Source: Spirosoma aerolatum
GTDB taxonomy: Bacteria > Bacteroidota > Bacteroidia > Cytophagales > Spirosomataceae
Reading direction: 5' to 3'
Length of the DNA: 64,000 nt
NCBI RefSeq assembly: GCF_002056795.1
Contig: NZ_CP020104.1
Location: 4,597,501 to 4,661,500, forward strand
Made by a program: the position numbers and the translations under genes
Shown: in pieces, positions 24,857 to 33,780 of the stretch
How positions within the stretch are numbered: position 1 is the first letter of the stretch
Layout: each line of letters begins with the position of its first letter
Notes under the pieces: model-generated
The model's database searches: none
What the model was told of the DNA's origin: nothing
What the model saw: only the letters and a program-made list of their open reading frames with translations

Positions 24857-25405
24857 TTAACTGACAGGAGCAACGAAGCCTAGTAAATTGAATGTGCCCG
24901 GCTTATTGCTGATTGGTGAGCCATACGTGCGTGTTTTGAGGAATACACCATCTCCTTCCCGACTACCGGCCAGATTCGTATTACCCTCGATGGTCGTAAA
25001 CGTTTTTAGCTTCTGGTTTCCCGCATCGACGACGATGCCGATGTGCCCAGCTGGACCGGGGCCATGTCGCCAGATGGCCAGATCGCCTACCTGCGGAGTT
25101 TGCCGGACGGTATAGCCTTTTTCCTTGAAGCGGGTCAGTGTCTCAATCGCGCTGGCTGAAAACAGGTTTTCGATGTTCTTCCAGAGGGCTGGCCGCTTTT
25201 CCTCCAGTAGCGCAATCCGGAAAACGGTTTCAACAAACAGCGCACACCAGCTCATGCCGCGCATAAACCCTGATGTCTGCATTTCTTTCTGAAAGGCCAG
25301 ATCGGCAAAGCCTGCATTATTGCCCGTTTCTTTTTCGCCAATAAAGCGTTTGGCGACTTCAACTACTTTAGGGATTAACGAGGTGTTCTGAGCGAGATTT
25401 GACAT
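24857..25405 (-). CDS. Endolysin, CHAP/TIGR02594-like
   Basis: A 182-residue cysteine peptidase/amidase. The catalytic cysteine is Cys54 (MSWCALFV), the histidine His121 (AGHIGIVVD) and the third polar residue lies in EGNTN at 140-144, preceded by VGDLAIW. This pattern is that of TIGR02594/CHAP peptidoglycan hydrolases. There is no signal peptide, so it should need the holin. It is the last gene of the late operon. Confidence 0.87.
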   Translation of the reverse strand: MSNLAQNTSLIPKVVEVAKRFIGEKETGNNAGFADLAFQKEMQTSGFMRGMSWCALFVETVFRIALLEEKRPALWKNIENLFSASAIETLTRFKEKGYTVRQTPQVGDLAIWRHGPGPAGHIGIVVDAGNQKLKTFTTIEGNTNLAGSREGDGVFLKTRTYGSPISNKPGTFNLLGFVAPVS

Positions 25406-25424
25406 ACTGGAAACGATTTAATTA

Positions 25425-25865
25425 TTAACGAAACCGACCGACAATAAACCCGACGCCATAGGCTGGCAGGGCGATTTTAAACCCCGTCACGAATCCTTTC
25501 CAGATTCGCCCAAACCTTGTTTTTGGTCTGTCCGCTTCGAGCTTCGCTACCTGACTCTCTGCTTTGATGGCCCGATCGGTAGCCTGATTGCGATCGCCCA
25601 CAACCGTAGCAATGACTGTATTCTGATTCTTGATCGTATCGTTAGCGGCCTGTAAGTGCTTTTCCAGTCCGGTAATCGCTTTCGTACCCCAATAGGCCAA
25701 TGAGTCAGCGCGGGACTTCTGCTGTTCGTATTTAGCATGCCAGAACGCCGGATCGGGATTCAGGACAAGGGGCATGGTTTGGGCTTTGCCTAGCTGACAC
25801 AGTAGAATACAGGCTGACAGCACAAGCATCAGGATCAGGTAATGCAGGACTCTATTTTTCATCAC
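25425..25865 (-). CDS. Spanin-like coiled-coil membrane protein
   Basis: A 146-residue protein with an N-terminal hydrophobic signal/anchor (residues 8-28), a coiled-coil centre (YEQQKSRADSLAYWG ... LEKHLQAANDTI) and a C-terminal membrane segment. Position between endolysin and holin candidates and this layout suggest a role in outer-membrane disruption. It overlaps the upstream gene by 14 bases. The function is inferred from position. Confidence 0.55.
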   Translation of the reverse strand: MMKNRVLHYLILMLVLSACILLCQLGKAQTMPLVLNPDPAFWHAKYEQQKSRADSLAYWGTKAITGLEKHLQAANDTIKNQNTVIATVVGDRNQATDRAIKAESQVAKLEADRPKTRFGRIWKGFVTGFKIALPAYGVGFIVGRFR

Positions 25866-26319
25866 GGTTGCGGTTAAATCCCTGAATGGCGCGCGCTGTC
25901 GAATCGCTGACTGTTACCGTTTGCGAGCTTGGCGCGGTGATAGTACCCGCTGACGGACTGATGGCTTCGCTGTGGCTATTGACAACCAGGGCCGTAACGA
26001 GTCCAGCCGATAGGGCTGACAGGCCGCAGATAATGCCGAACCGTTTGAGTAGCTGCTTGCGCACTTCTTTGGAAAGGGGTGTATCATGAATAAACTGAAA
26101 GCCCAATAGTGCCGATGCGATGATCGACAGCCCCACGGCCGTCAGGCCCCAATCCAGATGCCTTGCCCACCGTAAATGCAGCAAAAACGCCATAAAAAAC
26201 GACGGGGGAATCGTCAGTACCGCCATCCGTACGCGGGTTGGGACATTAGCCAGTACGGCTACAAAAAACACCGACCCGATGGCCGAAAAGAAAAGCAGAA
26301 GATCGACAAGGGTTTTCAT
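25852..26319 (-). CDS. Multi-span membrane protein of the lysis region
   Basis: A 155-residue protein with about four membrane segments in residues 1-115 and a Ser/Thr-rich C-terminal tail. No family is recognised. It lies between a holin-like gene and a spanin-like gene, so it may take part in lysis. Confidence 0.6.
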   Translation of the reverse strand: MKTLVDLLLFFSAIGSVFFVAVLANVPTRVRMAVLTIPPSFFMAFLLHLRWARHLDWGLTAVGLSIIASALLGFQFIHDTPLSKEVRKQLLKRFGIICGLSALSAGLVTALVVNSHSEAISPSAGTITAPSSQTVTVSDSTARAIQGFNRNRDEK

Positions 26320-26324
26320 ACAGA

Positions 26325-26687
26325 TTACGTAGTTGGATTTTTGGTGAGACGTTTTTTAAGTTCATCGAAAATGAAAAGAATCGTTTCGGATAGACTCATG
26401 TCGCGGATCTGTTCCGCTTTCTTGTGGGCGATTTCAACGATCACCGAACAGGCCATGGGCGCAGCCAGTGCGACCCACCAGCCCGTCTTCAAATCCCAGT
26501 CAGCCAGCCAGATCACCGCGCCCGTTATGCAGGCCCCGGTGATAATTGAATAGTAAAACTCTTTCCCGGCCGCCCAAAAGCTAATCGACTCATTCCGGGC
26601 TAACCGGGCCATGGCGCCTAAGAATAGGCACATTGCAATCAGTACGTCACTCGGAATGGATTGATAAATACTATAAGCTTCCTTCAT
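26325..26687 (-). CDS. Holin-like protein
   Basis: A 120-residue protein with three membrane segments (PSDVLIAMCLFLGAMARLA, YSIITGACITGAVIWLA, WWVALAAPMACSVIVEIA) and a charged C-terminus. Size, topology and position in the lysis cassette fit a class I holin. Confidence 0.65.
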   Translation of the reverse strand: MKEAYSIYQSIPSDVLIAMCLFLGAMARLARNESISFWAAGKEFYYSIITGACITGAVIWLADWDLKTGWWVALAAPMACSVIVEIAHKKAEQIRDMSLSETILFIFDELKKRLTKNPTT

Positions 26688-26747
26688 GATTAAGGTTTCG
26701 GTTGAGTGGGTACTGTGTTACTTTCTTGTAGGCGCTTCGTCTAACCG

Positions 26748-27221
26748 TCAGGTTGGCTCAGTCTGGCTTTCGGCAGGCTTCACCCGAATGACGATATTGG
26801 GGAACCCGCCGTTGATGGCTGTTAGTGCTGCCTGTTTCTTGGGTAGGCTTAGAATAGCTCCAAGTGTAAACTCCATCTCCTGTTGATCGAAGAAATCAAC
26901 TGACCAGGGACTATCGTACACAATCGTTTCCAGTGTTCCGTTTAGCACGAATGCATTGGTAAACCCCTGCGCTTTCCAGGCTTTCAAGGCTTCCTCATTG
27001 AATCCTTCGGGCACTGGCTGCATGTGTACATAGGTCAATCGACCTTCGGCGGAACCCGTATCATAGGGACCGTCTGAACTCAGATTGACATGGTATTCAG
27101 GACGCTTTTTCACACTGCCTGTCGAGATGAGGTAGGCTATGTCCTGCTCTGAAAAGTTGAGCCAGTTCGTTTTCAGCAGGAACGGGTTGGCCGCAAAGTA
27201 GTCGAGTAGTTCGGTTGTCAT
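26748..27221 (-). CDS. Tail-region protein of unknown function
   Basis: A 157-residue protein (MTTELLDYFAANPFLLKTNW...). It is globular and acidic with no membrane segment or signal. It lies just after the long fibre gene and may be a fibre accessory or chaperone. No family is recognised. Confidence 0.6.
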   Translation of the reverse strand: MTTELLDYFAANPFLLKTNWLNFSEQDIAYLISTGSVKKRPEYHVNLSSDGPYDTGSAEGRLTYVHMQPVPEGFNEEALKAWKAQGFTNAFVLNGTLETIVYDSPWSVDFFDQQEMEFTLGAILSLPKKQAALTAINGGFPNIVIRVKPAESQTEPT

Positions 27222-27236
27222 GGTCGTTGGATGAGG

Positions 27237-29468
27237 TTATGAGAAGGCTACACTCGATTTGATCGTACCGCCATCGTTGACGTACCATTTGATTGTGCCT
27301 GATGTGGTGTTCTTCCAGAGGATTGACTTACCCGAAGGAAGGTCTGTCGTTGTAGGATCTGCGCTGCCGGATGCGAAATTGAAGCTGATTGAGCCGTTGA
27401 CCTGTAACTTATCGCGTGAATTGTTGGTCGTTGTGTTGATCATTAGTTCACCACTAACAGCGAACCGCCCCCATTCCGTAGCTGCCTGATTGTCAGCATT
27501 AGCCGACGCAATGGAGTTGAATGTCAAATCTCCTGATGTGGTTGGCTTAACAACCACGCCTTTCAAGCCTCTGGTGCGAAACGTAGCATTACCAGTACCT
27601 GCCTGAGCGAAAAAAGCAACAAAGGGGTTGCCCGTCGTGCTTTCGTGCCCCAGTGTCGCCATATAGCCACTAGTAGGATGTCCCCATTCAACGTCATTCG
27701 CGTTCGCATTCGACGTGTTTCTAGCAGTTATAAGGGCTGTTGTTTGGCTGGCTGTAGGGCCAATTACCAAACTGGTCGGATTCGCCCACTCCGCATACAC
27801 GTTCGTACCATCCGAAAACAACCTGATTTCAATAACGCTAGCCGAAGTCGTCGGAAACGTGGGTGTAGTCGAATTCGGCCATTTCCAGTTCGTACCGAAA
27901 CTAAGCGTATGCCCTGCTCCGCCAATCGTTACCAGCAAAATTCCCTGCTGACCAAAACTTAATCCAGTCGGATTGGCAAACGTACAGTTCCCCGATGTCG
28001 TCACGTTAAACACGTTGATCGCTGTTGACCACGCCCAACTGATGCTACCCGATGCGCTGGAATTGGTTGTGGTCGTGACCGGGTTGCTGGTAATGGCAAT
28101 ATCGCCAGTGCCAGTAATTGAATTGCTGTTGATCGTCTTAAACGTTGGCGTACCCGTCAAATCCGAATAAGCACCGGTGAACGCTACGGTTTTTAGATCC
28201 GTCAGGAATTTAACCACCTTGCCCCATGCTGTTAACAGGCTGTCTGTATCGACAGGTAGCACCCGCGACACGGCTGCAACAAGGCCAGTAAGCAGTGTAG
28301 AGCGTACCCGACTTTCAGTAAAATACTTGTTGGTGCTGCCTTCCGTTACCGAATCGGTCGAACCCGGCGACGAAGCGATTTCAACGTAGGCACTCCCTGA
28401 CCATCGATACGTCTTGTTGGTATCCAACGTGACGTAAATCTTACCCGCTTCGCCCGTTACCGGAAAGCCGGACTGTGTTGCGAATTCCAGTACATCATCC
28501 ACGTAGCTGGGTAGCTGCGAAGCAGGAACCGTACCCGAACTGTCCAGTGTAGCCAGCCCATTGGCCTGTCCTTTCTGAGACGCAATCCGGGCATCGGCTG
28601 CACTCGAAAAGTCCAAAATCGTAGCGGCCAGTTGGGTGCCGGTGTGGTTGCTACGGTTTTTCAGGTTGGTGTCAGTGTCGTTAGCCGTTGCGCCTGCAGC
28701 AATACCCGCCAGCTTCGTTTTTTCGGTAGCGGTGTACGCTTTGTTCGTCGTGCCGTCGGTGATAGTATCAGCCGACTGCGTTCCGGTATGGTTTGCCCTG
28801 GCCAGTAACGTAGCGTCTGAACTATTAGCCGTAGCGCCTGCCTGAATGCCGGACAGTTTGCTCTTTTCGGTCGTTGTGTAATCCTCCGTTGAAAGCTGCT
28901 TACCCATTACTTTATCAACCTTGCCGTTCAAGGCTGCTTGCTGGGCCGTGGACACGGGCTTATTGGCATCGGACGTATTATCGACATTACCCAAGCCAAC
29001 TTGCGCGGCTGTGGTTTGATGCGGATTGTTATAATCGGTCAGGTGATCAGTCAACTCCTCTGGTATGATGGTGCTGCCCGAAACCGTATACCCTACAATT
29101 TCAACCTGCAACGGGCTGGCCGGATCGGCAATCACAATCTGTGCCTGGGTAAGCGATGGCCCAGTCATCGTACTACGCGTAATGTTTATCGAGCCAGCCA
29201 GTACCTTGCGATTGTCGAACAGAATTTCGTGATAGGCATCCCCAAAATCTGTTGTGTTTTCGTACCGAATCGTTACGACGCGACCGCTCCTGCTGACCGT
29301 AGCCTGCCGGTTGGTTAGCAGCGTATCCGTACCCGCATAGTAGGTACGGCTCGTCACAACGGGCATAGGGCTATCGCCCTGAATCGTCAGTTCGACAGTC
29401 AGGCTGTTGCCCGGATACCCTTGCAGGTTGAGCGTTTTAGGTTTATCGGTGAGCGTGGTTAGGGCCAT
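27237..29468 (-). CDS. Tail fibre protein
   Basis: A 743-residue protein with typical phage fibre segments: NPHQTTAAQVGLGNVDNTSD near residue 145, repeated KSKLSGIQAGAT/KTKLAGIAAGAT and NHTGTQSADTI/NHTGTQLAATI units, and a glycine/serine/threonine-rich shaft. The N-terminus (SLTVELTIQGDSPMPVV) resembles that of the neighbouring 470-residue protein and may attach to the tail. It should recognise the host surface. Confidence 0.84.
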   Translation of the reverse strand: MALTTLTDKPKTLNLQGYPGNSLTVELTIQGDSPMPVVTSRTYYAGTDTLLTNRQATVSRSGRVVTIRYENTTDFGDAYHEILFDNRKVLAGSINITRSTMTGPSLTQAQIVIADPASPLQVEIVGYTVSGSTIIPEELTDHLTDYNNPHQTTAAQVGLGNVDNTSDANKPVSTAQQAALNGKVDKVMGKQLSTEDYTTTEKSKLSGIQAGATANSSDATLLARANHTGTQSADTITDGTTNKAYTATEKTKLAGIAAGATANDTDTNLKNRSNHTGTQLAATILDFSSAADARIASQKGQANGLATLDSSGTVPASQLPSYVDDVLEFATQSGFPVTGEAGKIYVTLDTNKTYRWSGSAYVEIASSPGSTDSVTEGSTNKYFTESRVRSTLLTGLVAAVSRVLPVDTDSLLTAWGKVVKFLTDLKTVAFTGAYSDLTGTPTFKTINSNSITGTGDIAITSNPVTTTTNSSASGSISWAWSTAINVFNVTTSGNCTFANPTGLSFGQQGILLVTIGGAGHTLSFGTNWKWPNSTTPTFPTTSASVIEIRLFSDGTNVYAEWANPTSLVIGPTASQTTALITARNTSNANANDVEWGHPTSGYMATLGHESTTGNPFVAFFAQAGTGNATFRTRGLKGVVVKPTTSGDLTFNSIASANADNQAATEWGRFAVSGELMINTTTNNSRDKLQVNGSISFNFASGSADPTTTDLPSGKSILWKNTTSGTIKWYVNDGGTIKSSVAFS

Positions 29469-29480
29469 GTGTATTAGCTA

Positions 29481-30893
29481 TTAAAACGGACTGAAGACGG
29501 CTCTGACCCAGGTATTGGTAGCAATACAGAAATACAGAGCACCGGCGGCAAAACGAATCTCGCCCGGACTGCCAGCGGCCGTGGAGGACGAAGGGGCCGT
29601 GTTGACCGAAGACAGTTTAAGCTGGTTAACAGTCAGGCCGTTACTCATCGAGACTGGGGCCGTATGCACCACATTGTTATTAAAGGTTGTGGTGCCTGTA
29701 TTGAAATTTGTGGTTCCATCGAAGGTGGCTCCCCCGCTAATCGCTGCAGGGCCAAAGAAGCTTGTGGTTCCATCGAATTCATTGTCACCGGTAAATACAT
29801 TATTGCCCGACTGAAACGCATCCCCCTTACTATTGAGTTGCCCCTGTATCGAGCTGGTTACATCCAGATAGGGGAACTTCGATGCGGCTACCCCATTGAT
29901 TGTGTTTGTGGTCGTAATTGGTCCGGTAACGATCAGATTTGAGTTAACCGTGACTGTATTTGAAAACGTTGTTACGTTGTCGAACAGCGCAGGACCTGAC
30001 GAGTAGAAGCCACCACCCACATTAGTGTATTCAGGAATGTACAGGTAAGGGGCTGTAATGGTGCCGATGGTGGATGTTATATCGCCTGACGTACTGATAG
30101 GGCCTGTCACGTTCAACGCTGCACCGACATTGACGGGTTGCCCTCCCGAAGGGTTCAGATTCAGCGGCTTGCCGTTCCAGGAATTGATAAACGTTTTGCC
30201 TGCGCTCTGATCATAGCCCAATACCAGATTCTGGCTATTGTTATTGATCGGCGTCAACCGTACACCACCCGCTTGTAGATACGTTGAAAACACACCGCTT
30301 GCCCCCGTCAGCGTACTTAGGTTGTTGATGTTGCCCCCGGTTATGGCTACCTGAAAGTTTTCCTGGCTGGCCATGCTCTTGATGTTCAGGTTAGCCCGAA
30401 CAGCCATTGCATTGGCGATTAACTCAGACAGGTTGTTGGCTGGATTCAACGGGGTAAACCCTAATGCGTTCTGCTTATTGTTGAACGTATTCCAGTCCTG
30501 AGCCGACAGGTAGCCAGGCGTTGTGGCCGAGGCCTGTCCAACTGCAAAGACCTGATCGGCGAGGGGTTTTAGAACTAAGTTCCCCCGGATTCTAACCACG
30601 TTACCCGTGGCAATAGCCACAAATGTTTTGTTGGGGAGACCCGACGTAGCCGTTCCCGAAAACAGCGCTGAAATGGTTAGTCCTGTTTTGGTAAAACTAG
30701 GTTGCAGTCGATCCGGTACTTTCTGACCACCGTCCGAATAATAGGCGGTAACGGTAACCGTACCGCTCCAGTCGGACTGTAGCGTAAATAGCTTGGTCGT
30801 GGGCTGGCCCGGTACACCCTCCCAGGTAAAAAGCTGTGCCGATGCCAGCAGGGGCATCAGCAGTATTATAGAAAGGAGTTTAATGAGTCGCAT
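29481..30893 (-). CDS. Tail fibre-like protein with a signal peptide
   Basis: A 470-residue protein rich in Asn, Thr, Ser and Gly with fibre-type motifs (TPGYLSAQDWNTFNNKQNAL, GFTPLNPANNLSELI). The first 19 residues (MRLIKLLSIILLMPLLASA) form a clear Sec signal peptide ending ASAQ, which is unusual for a virion protein. It begins 2 bases before the upstream gene ends. It may be a fibre, or a protein exported by the lysogen. Confidence 0.72.
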   Translation of the reverse strand: MRLIKLLSIILLMPLLASAQLFTWEGVPGQPTTKLFTLQSDWSGTVTVTAYYSDGGQKVPDRLQPSFTKTGLTISALFSGTATSGLPNKTFVAIATGNVVRIRGNLVLKPLADQVFAVGQASATTPGYLSAQDWNTFNNKQNALGFTPLNPANNLSELIANAMAVRANLNIKSMASQENFQVAITGGNINNLSTLTGASGVFSTYLQAGGVRLTPINNNSQNLVLGYDQSAGKTFINSWNGKPLNLNPSGGQPVNVGAALNVTGPISTSGDITSTIGTITAPYLYIPEYTNVGGGFYSSGPALFDNVTTFSNTVTVNSNLIVTGPITTTNTINGVAASKFPYLDVTSSIQGQLNSKGDAFQSGNNVFTGDNEFDGTTSFFGPAAISGGATFDGTTNFNTGTTTFNNNVVHTAPVSMSNGLTVNQLKLSSVNTAPSSSTAAGSPGEIRFAAGALYFCIATNTWVRAVFSPF

Positions 30894-30895
30894 AA

Positions 30896-31567
30896 CTAGG
30901 AGCTGGCTGGACGTGAAACAATGATGTAGTCAATCGCATAGTCCCGGAACAGACCTTCGAAGCGGATCTTGTTGTTATCGCCTGCGCTGAGGGTCAGGTT
31001 TTCCAGGTAGTAGGTGCTCTTCTTACCGCCCATGCCCCGCACGTTCTCAATGTCGATTGGTGAGCCGCTATTGATGATGACCCGAATTTTACCAACCTCG
31101 CCCGTTGCGCCAGTATCATAGTTGGTCTGTACCCGCATTTCAAGCTTGTAATTATTGGCTGTAATCGGTACACCTTTGGGATAAAATTCAAGGTACTGCG
31201 AACTGTTGCCGTATGGCCCCCGAACGTTGCCATCACCTACGGCATCGCCATGATACCAGTCTCCTGTACCCGTACCGTTTTCGGCCTGTTCTTTCCAGTT
31301 ATAGGCCGGAACGCTACCGCCACCACCTCCGCCACCACCGCCAGTGGGCGCGTCTGGTTTTACCAATGGAGGTATAGTGCCTTTGGGAATGATAGCCCCA
31401 TTGTCGACCGTTAAATTGAGGTACCCTTTTTCGGCATCACTGGCCAACTTCGCGTCACCAGCATCCGTTAACGGATAAACCAAGGTGTCTCGCTCTGCCG
31501 AAACCTTATAGTCTTCCACATTTAAGACACGTTTCCAAACTCTGAGTATTTGAATGCCTAACGCCAT
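30896..31567 (-). CDS. Tail protein with a carbohydrate-binding-like domain
   Basis: A 223-residue protein. Residues 1-75 form a small N-terminal domain, followed by a run of nine glycines as a linker. A C-terminal beta-rich domain (about 90-220) then has a CBM6-like pattern (WKEQAENGTG ... YLEFYPKGVPITANNYKLEMRV ... NKIRFEG...YAIDYIIV). It probably binds surface glycan. The CBM call is by pattern. Confidence 0.62.
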   Translation of the reverse strand: MALGIQILRVWKRVLNVEDYKVSAERDTLVYPLTDAGDAKLASDAEKGYLNLTVDNGAIIPKGTIPPLVKPDAPTGGGGGGGGGSVPAYNWKEQAENGTGTGDWYHGDAVGDGNVRGPYGNSSQYLEFYPKGVPITANNYKLEMRVQTNYDTGATGEVGKIRVIINSGSPIDIENVRGMGGKKSTYYLENLTLSAGDNNKIRFEGLFRDYAIDYIIVSRPASS

Positions 31568-31579
31568 CCTGATAAATGT

Positions 31580-33442
31580 TTAACTGTTTACGATACCACC
31601 ATAGCCGGGCTTTGTCCAGGCGGGTATGATGCTTTGTGCGGTGAATTCAGTGTTTGAAACGCCAGAAGGGAACAGGACTTCAAACACCTGTAAGTCCGGT
31701 CCTTTATACGTGCATTTGATGGTATTCCCGTTTCCGACTCCGGGAATGCGTATAACGTCGGTGCGAGTCGTTCCCCATGGTTGATCCATGGCCATCATGA
31801 AAATGACGTACAGCCCCTCACTGGTAGTTTTGTGCCGAGTAATCGCACAGGGCAACATTGTACCTCGTGAACCATCAGGACCGAACGCATAGGCTGTTGC
31901 TCCATTGACTGACTGGAAAGAGCCTGTATTACCGATCTTTATATCAATGTCACACGTTAGGGTAGTGTCTACTATTTTGTCTAAAATCGTTTCCATGTCC
32001 CTTGCGGCTGCATATAGAGCCGAAACCGTGTGCAGGTGAAGGTTATACTTCTCCTGGGTGAAGCTGTACACAATACCCTGATTAGGGGCACCTTCAGCGT
32101 GAAAGATGTGGAATCCTGACCCCTCGGTTTCGCCCTCTAAGAAGTGGTGAGCCATACGCATGATCCGTATGACGTAGGGTATTACGTAAATTTTCGGGTT
32201 TCCGCCATCACCCCATGCGTTGGGTTTTAGGCCAAAACCGGCCGGTGTGCGCTCTTTGTATGAACCATCGCCTTCATACTCCAGCTCATGCATACGAACC
32301 GATGGAATAAGCTTACCGCCGTGTACATCCTGTAGCCTGATCCGGTTAGCCATCCAATGCCCAACCTCACGCGCAAAAGGGTGAATGTTTTTTGAGTTGG
32401 CGTACAGGGTCGGGTAATCGGGTTCTGCATTAAAGTTGCTGCCTAAGTACTCATACGAGAAATAGTAATGGTAATCCAGATGGAACGTCTCAAACTTATA
32501 GAAGCTCCCCGTCATGTTCTCGTAGGTACGGCTATAAGCCTGCCCATTGGTCACGCCTGAGAAGGTCACCTTGCCCGGTACACCTGTATAGCCTTCTACG
32601 TACCTCACATCGATCGAGGCATCATCAAGGAAGCGGTTGATGTAGGTCAGGCAGTTGGTGCGGGGTTCCCCTTGCCAGGCCGACGAACCAAAGGCCGCGT
32701 AAGCACCACCACGGCCAGCTACTTGCAGGAAGAGGGCAAAGCCGATAGAACGACGGACGTTCTGTTCAGCAGTGCGTCTACCAACATCAGCCCGTAATTG
32801 CTCCAGCGTCCGTTCTACACCATCGGAGTAACACTTTATTTTCTGGGTTTTAACAGCATCCCAAGGAGGGTAGTTAGGACTTGGGTTGTCGTAGTAGTCC
32901 CATATCCAATAGTTAGACTCTTCTATGTTTGCCATCCAATGAGCGCCAGCACCATAGCGCGGGATGTTGTTCATAAAAGCGGCTTCCAGTTGGGTAGCTG
33001 TTGCCGTATAGAAATAGTGTCCGGCAAGGCGCGGGCCGCCCGACGGATTCGCCAATACACCGCCTTCTACTGAATAGTCAAACTTTCGGAACTCTGGTAG
33101 GTCACTGAATTTGTTTGTACCGTCTGCCTGATCGCTACACCATTTGGAAATCTTGCTATTGCCGAACCTGATCCACTGGGCATGATTGATGGTTGACGGC
33201 CGAAAGTCGACCGACATAAAGTATTTTGACTTACTGCCGCCAATGTCGATAAAGTTTACCTGAGCTTTTCCCGCTTCGTAGGTATGTGGCCGACCTACCC
33301 GACTGGCCAGCCTTACAGCCGTTGCACCCGGTGGTAACTGGGATATTGGATCACCTTTAAAATATTCACTTCCTGCCGTTGATTCGGGGCGATACGAAAC
33401 AGTACCATCGGCACTGATCCGCTTTTCGTAGTAAGTACTCAT
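31580..33442 (-). CDS. Large tail-region protein, possible depolymerase
   Basis: A 620-residue protein without signal or membrane segment. It is rich in aromatic residues (for example FHLDYHYYFSYEYLGSNF and EVGHWMANRIRLQDVHGGK). The aromatic-rich middle part recalls glycoside-hydrolase-like tail proteins, but no catalytic motif can be fixed. It overlaps the preceding gene by 4 bases and lies in the fibre cluster. Confidence 0.6.
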   Translation of the reverse strand: MSTYYEKRISADGTVSYRPESTAGSEYFKGDPISQLPPGATAVRLASRVGRPHTYEAGKAQVNFIDIGGSKSKYFMSVDFRPSTINHAQWIRFGNSKISKWCSDQADGTNKFSDLPEFRKFDYSVEGGVLANPSGGPRLAGHYFYTATATQLEAAFMNNIPRYGAGAHWMANIEESNYWIWDYYDNPSPNYPPWDAVKTQKIKCYSDGVERTLEQLRADVGRRTAEQNVRRSIGFALFLQVAGRGGAYAAFGSSAWQGEPRTNCLTYINRFLDDASIDVRYVEGYTGVPGKVTFSGVTNGQAYSRTYENMTGSFYKFETFHLDYHYYFSYEYLGSNFNAEPDYPTLYANSKNIHPFAREVGHWMANRIRLQDVHGGKLIPSVRMHELEYEGDGSYKERTPAGFGLKPNAWGDGGNPKIYVIPYVIRIMRMAHHFLEGETEGSGFHIFHAEGAPNQGIVYSFTQEKYNLHLHTVSALYAAARDMETILDKIVDTTLTCDIDIKIGNTGSFQSVNGATAYAFGPDGSRGTMLPCAITRHKTTSEGLYVIFMMAMDQPWGTTRTDVIRIPGVGNGNTIKCTYKGPDLQVFEVLFPSGVSNTEFTAQSIIPAWTKPGYGGIVNS

Positions 33443-33780
33443 ACAACAAAGTGCCCTCCTAATGCACCATCAGAGTTATAGTTTGTGGTTGGCGGTGGTG
33501 TCGTGTAGGGGGTGAAATCGTCCCGCGTACAGGTCACGAATATGTCCGGTAACGATGCTCCGGTACAGTCCCTTGGTTCGAGGTGTTTACCCTGCTCGGG
33601 TACGGGTTGCGTTGCGATGGTGTTACCCATCTTTTGAGTGCCCCCCAAAGTCAAAAAGGCCACTTCCTGCTGCGTACAGGTTAGTGTACTGGAATAGCTA
33701 CCCCACCGCGTTTCTTCAAGCTTAATCGCTCCAGTTTTCTTATTTACGATGCGTCGTCGAACTGAAAAAACAGATGCCAT
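33439..33780 (-). CDS. Small tail-region protein
   Basis: A 113-residue protein with three scattered cysteines and a Pro/Thr-rich tail. Near its C-terminus it has DIFVTCTRDDFTPY, closely matching DIFVTCDRAEFTP in the 460-residue protein just upstream, so the two share a small module. It overlaps both neighbours by 1-4 bases. Confidence 0.62.
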   Translation of the reverse strand: MASVFSVRRRIVNKKTGAIKLEETRWGSYSSTLTCTQQEVAFLTLGGTQKMGNTIATQPVPEQGKHLEPRDCTGASLPDIFVTCTRDDFTPYTTPPPTTNYNSDGALGGHFVV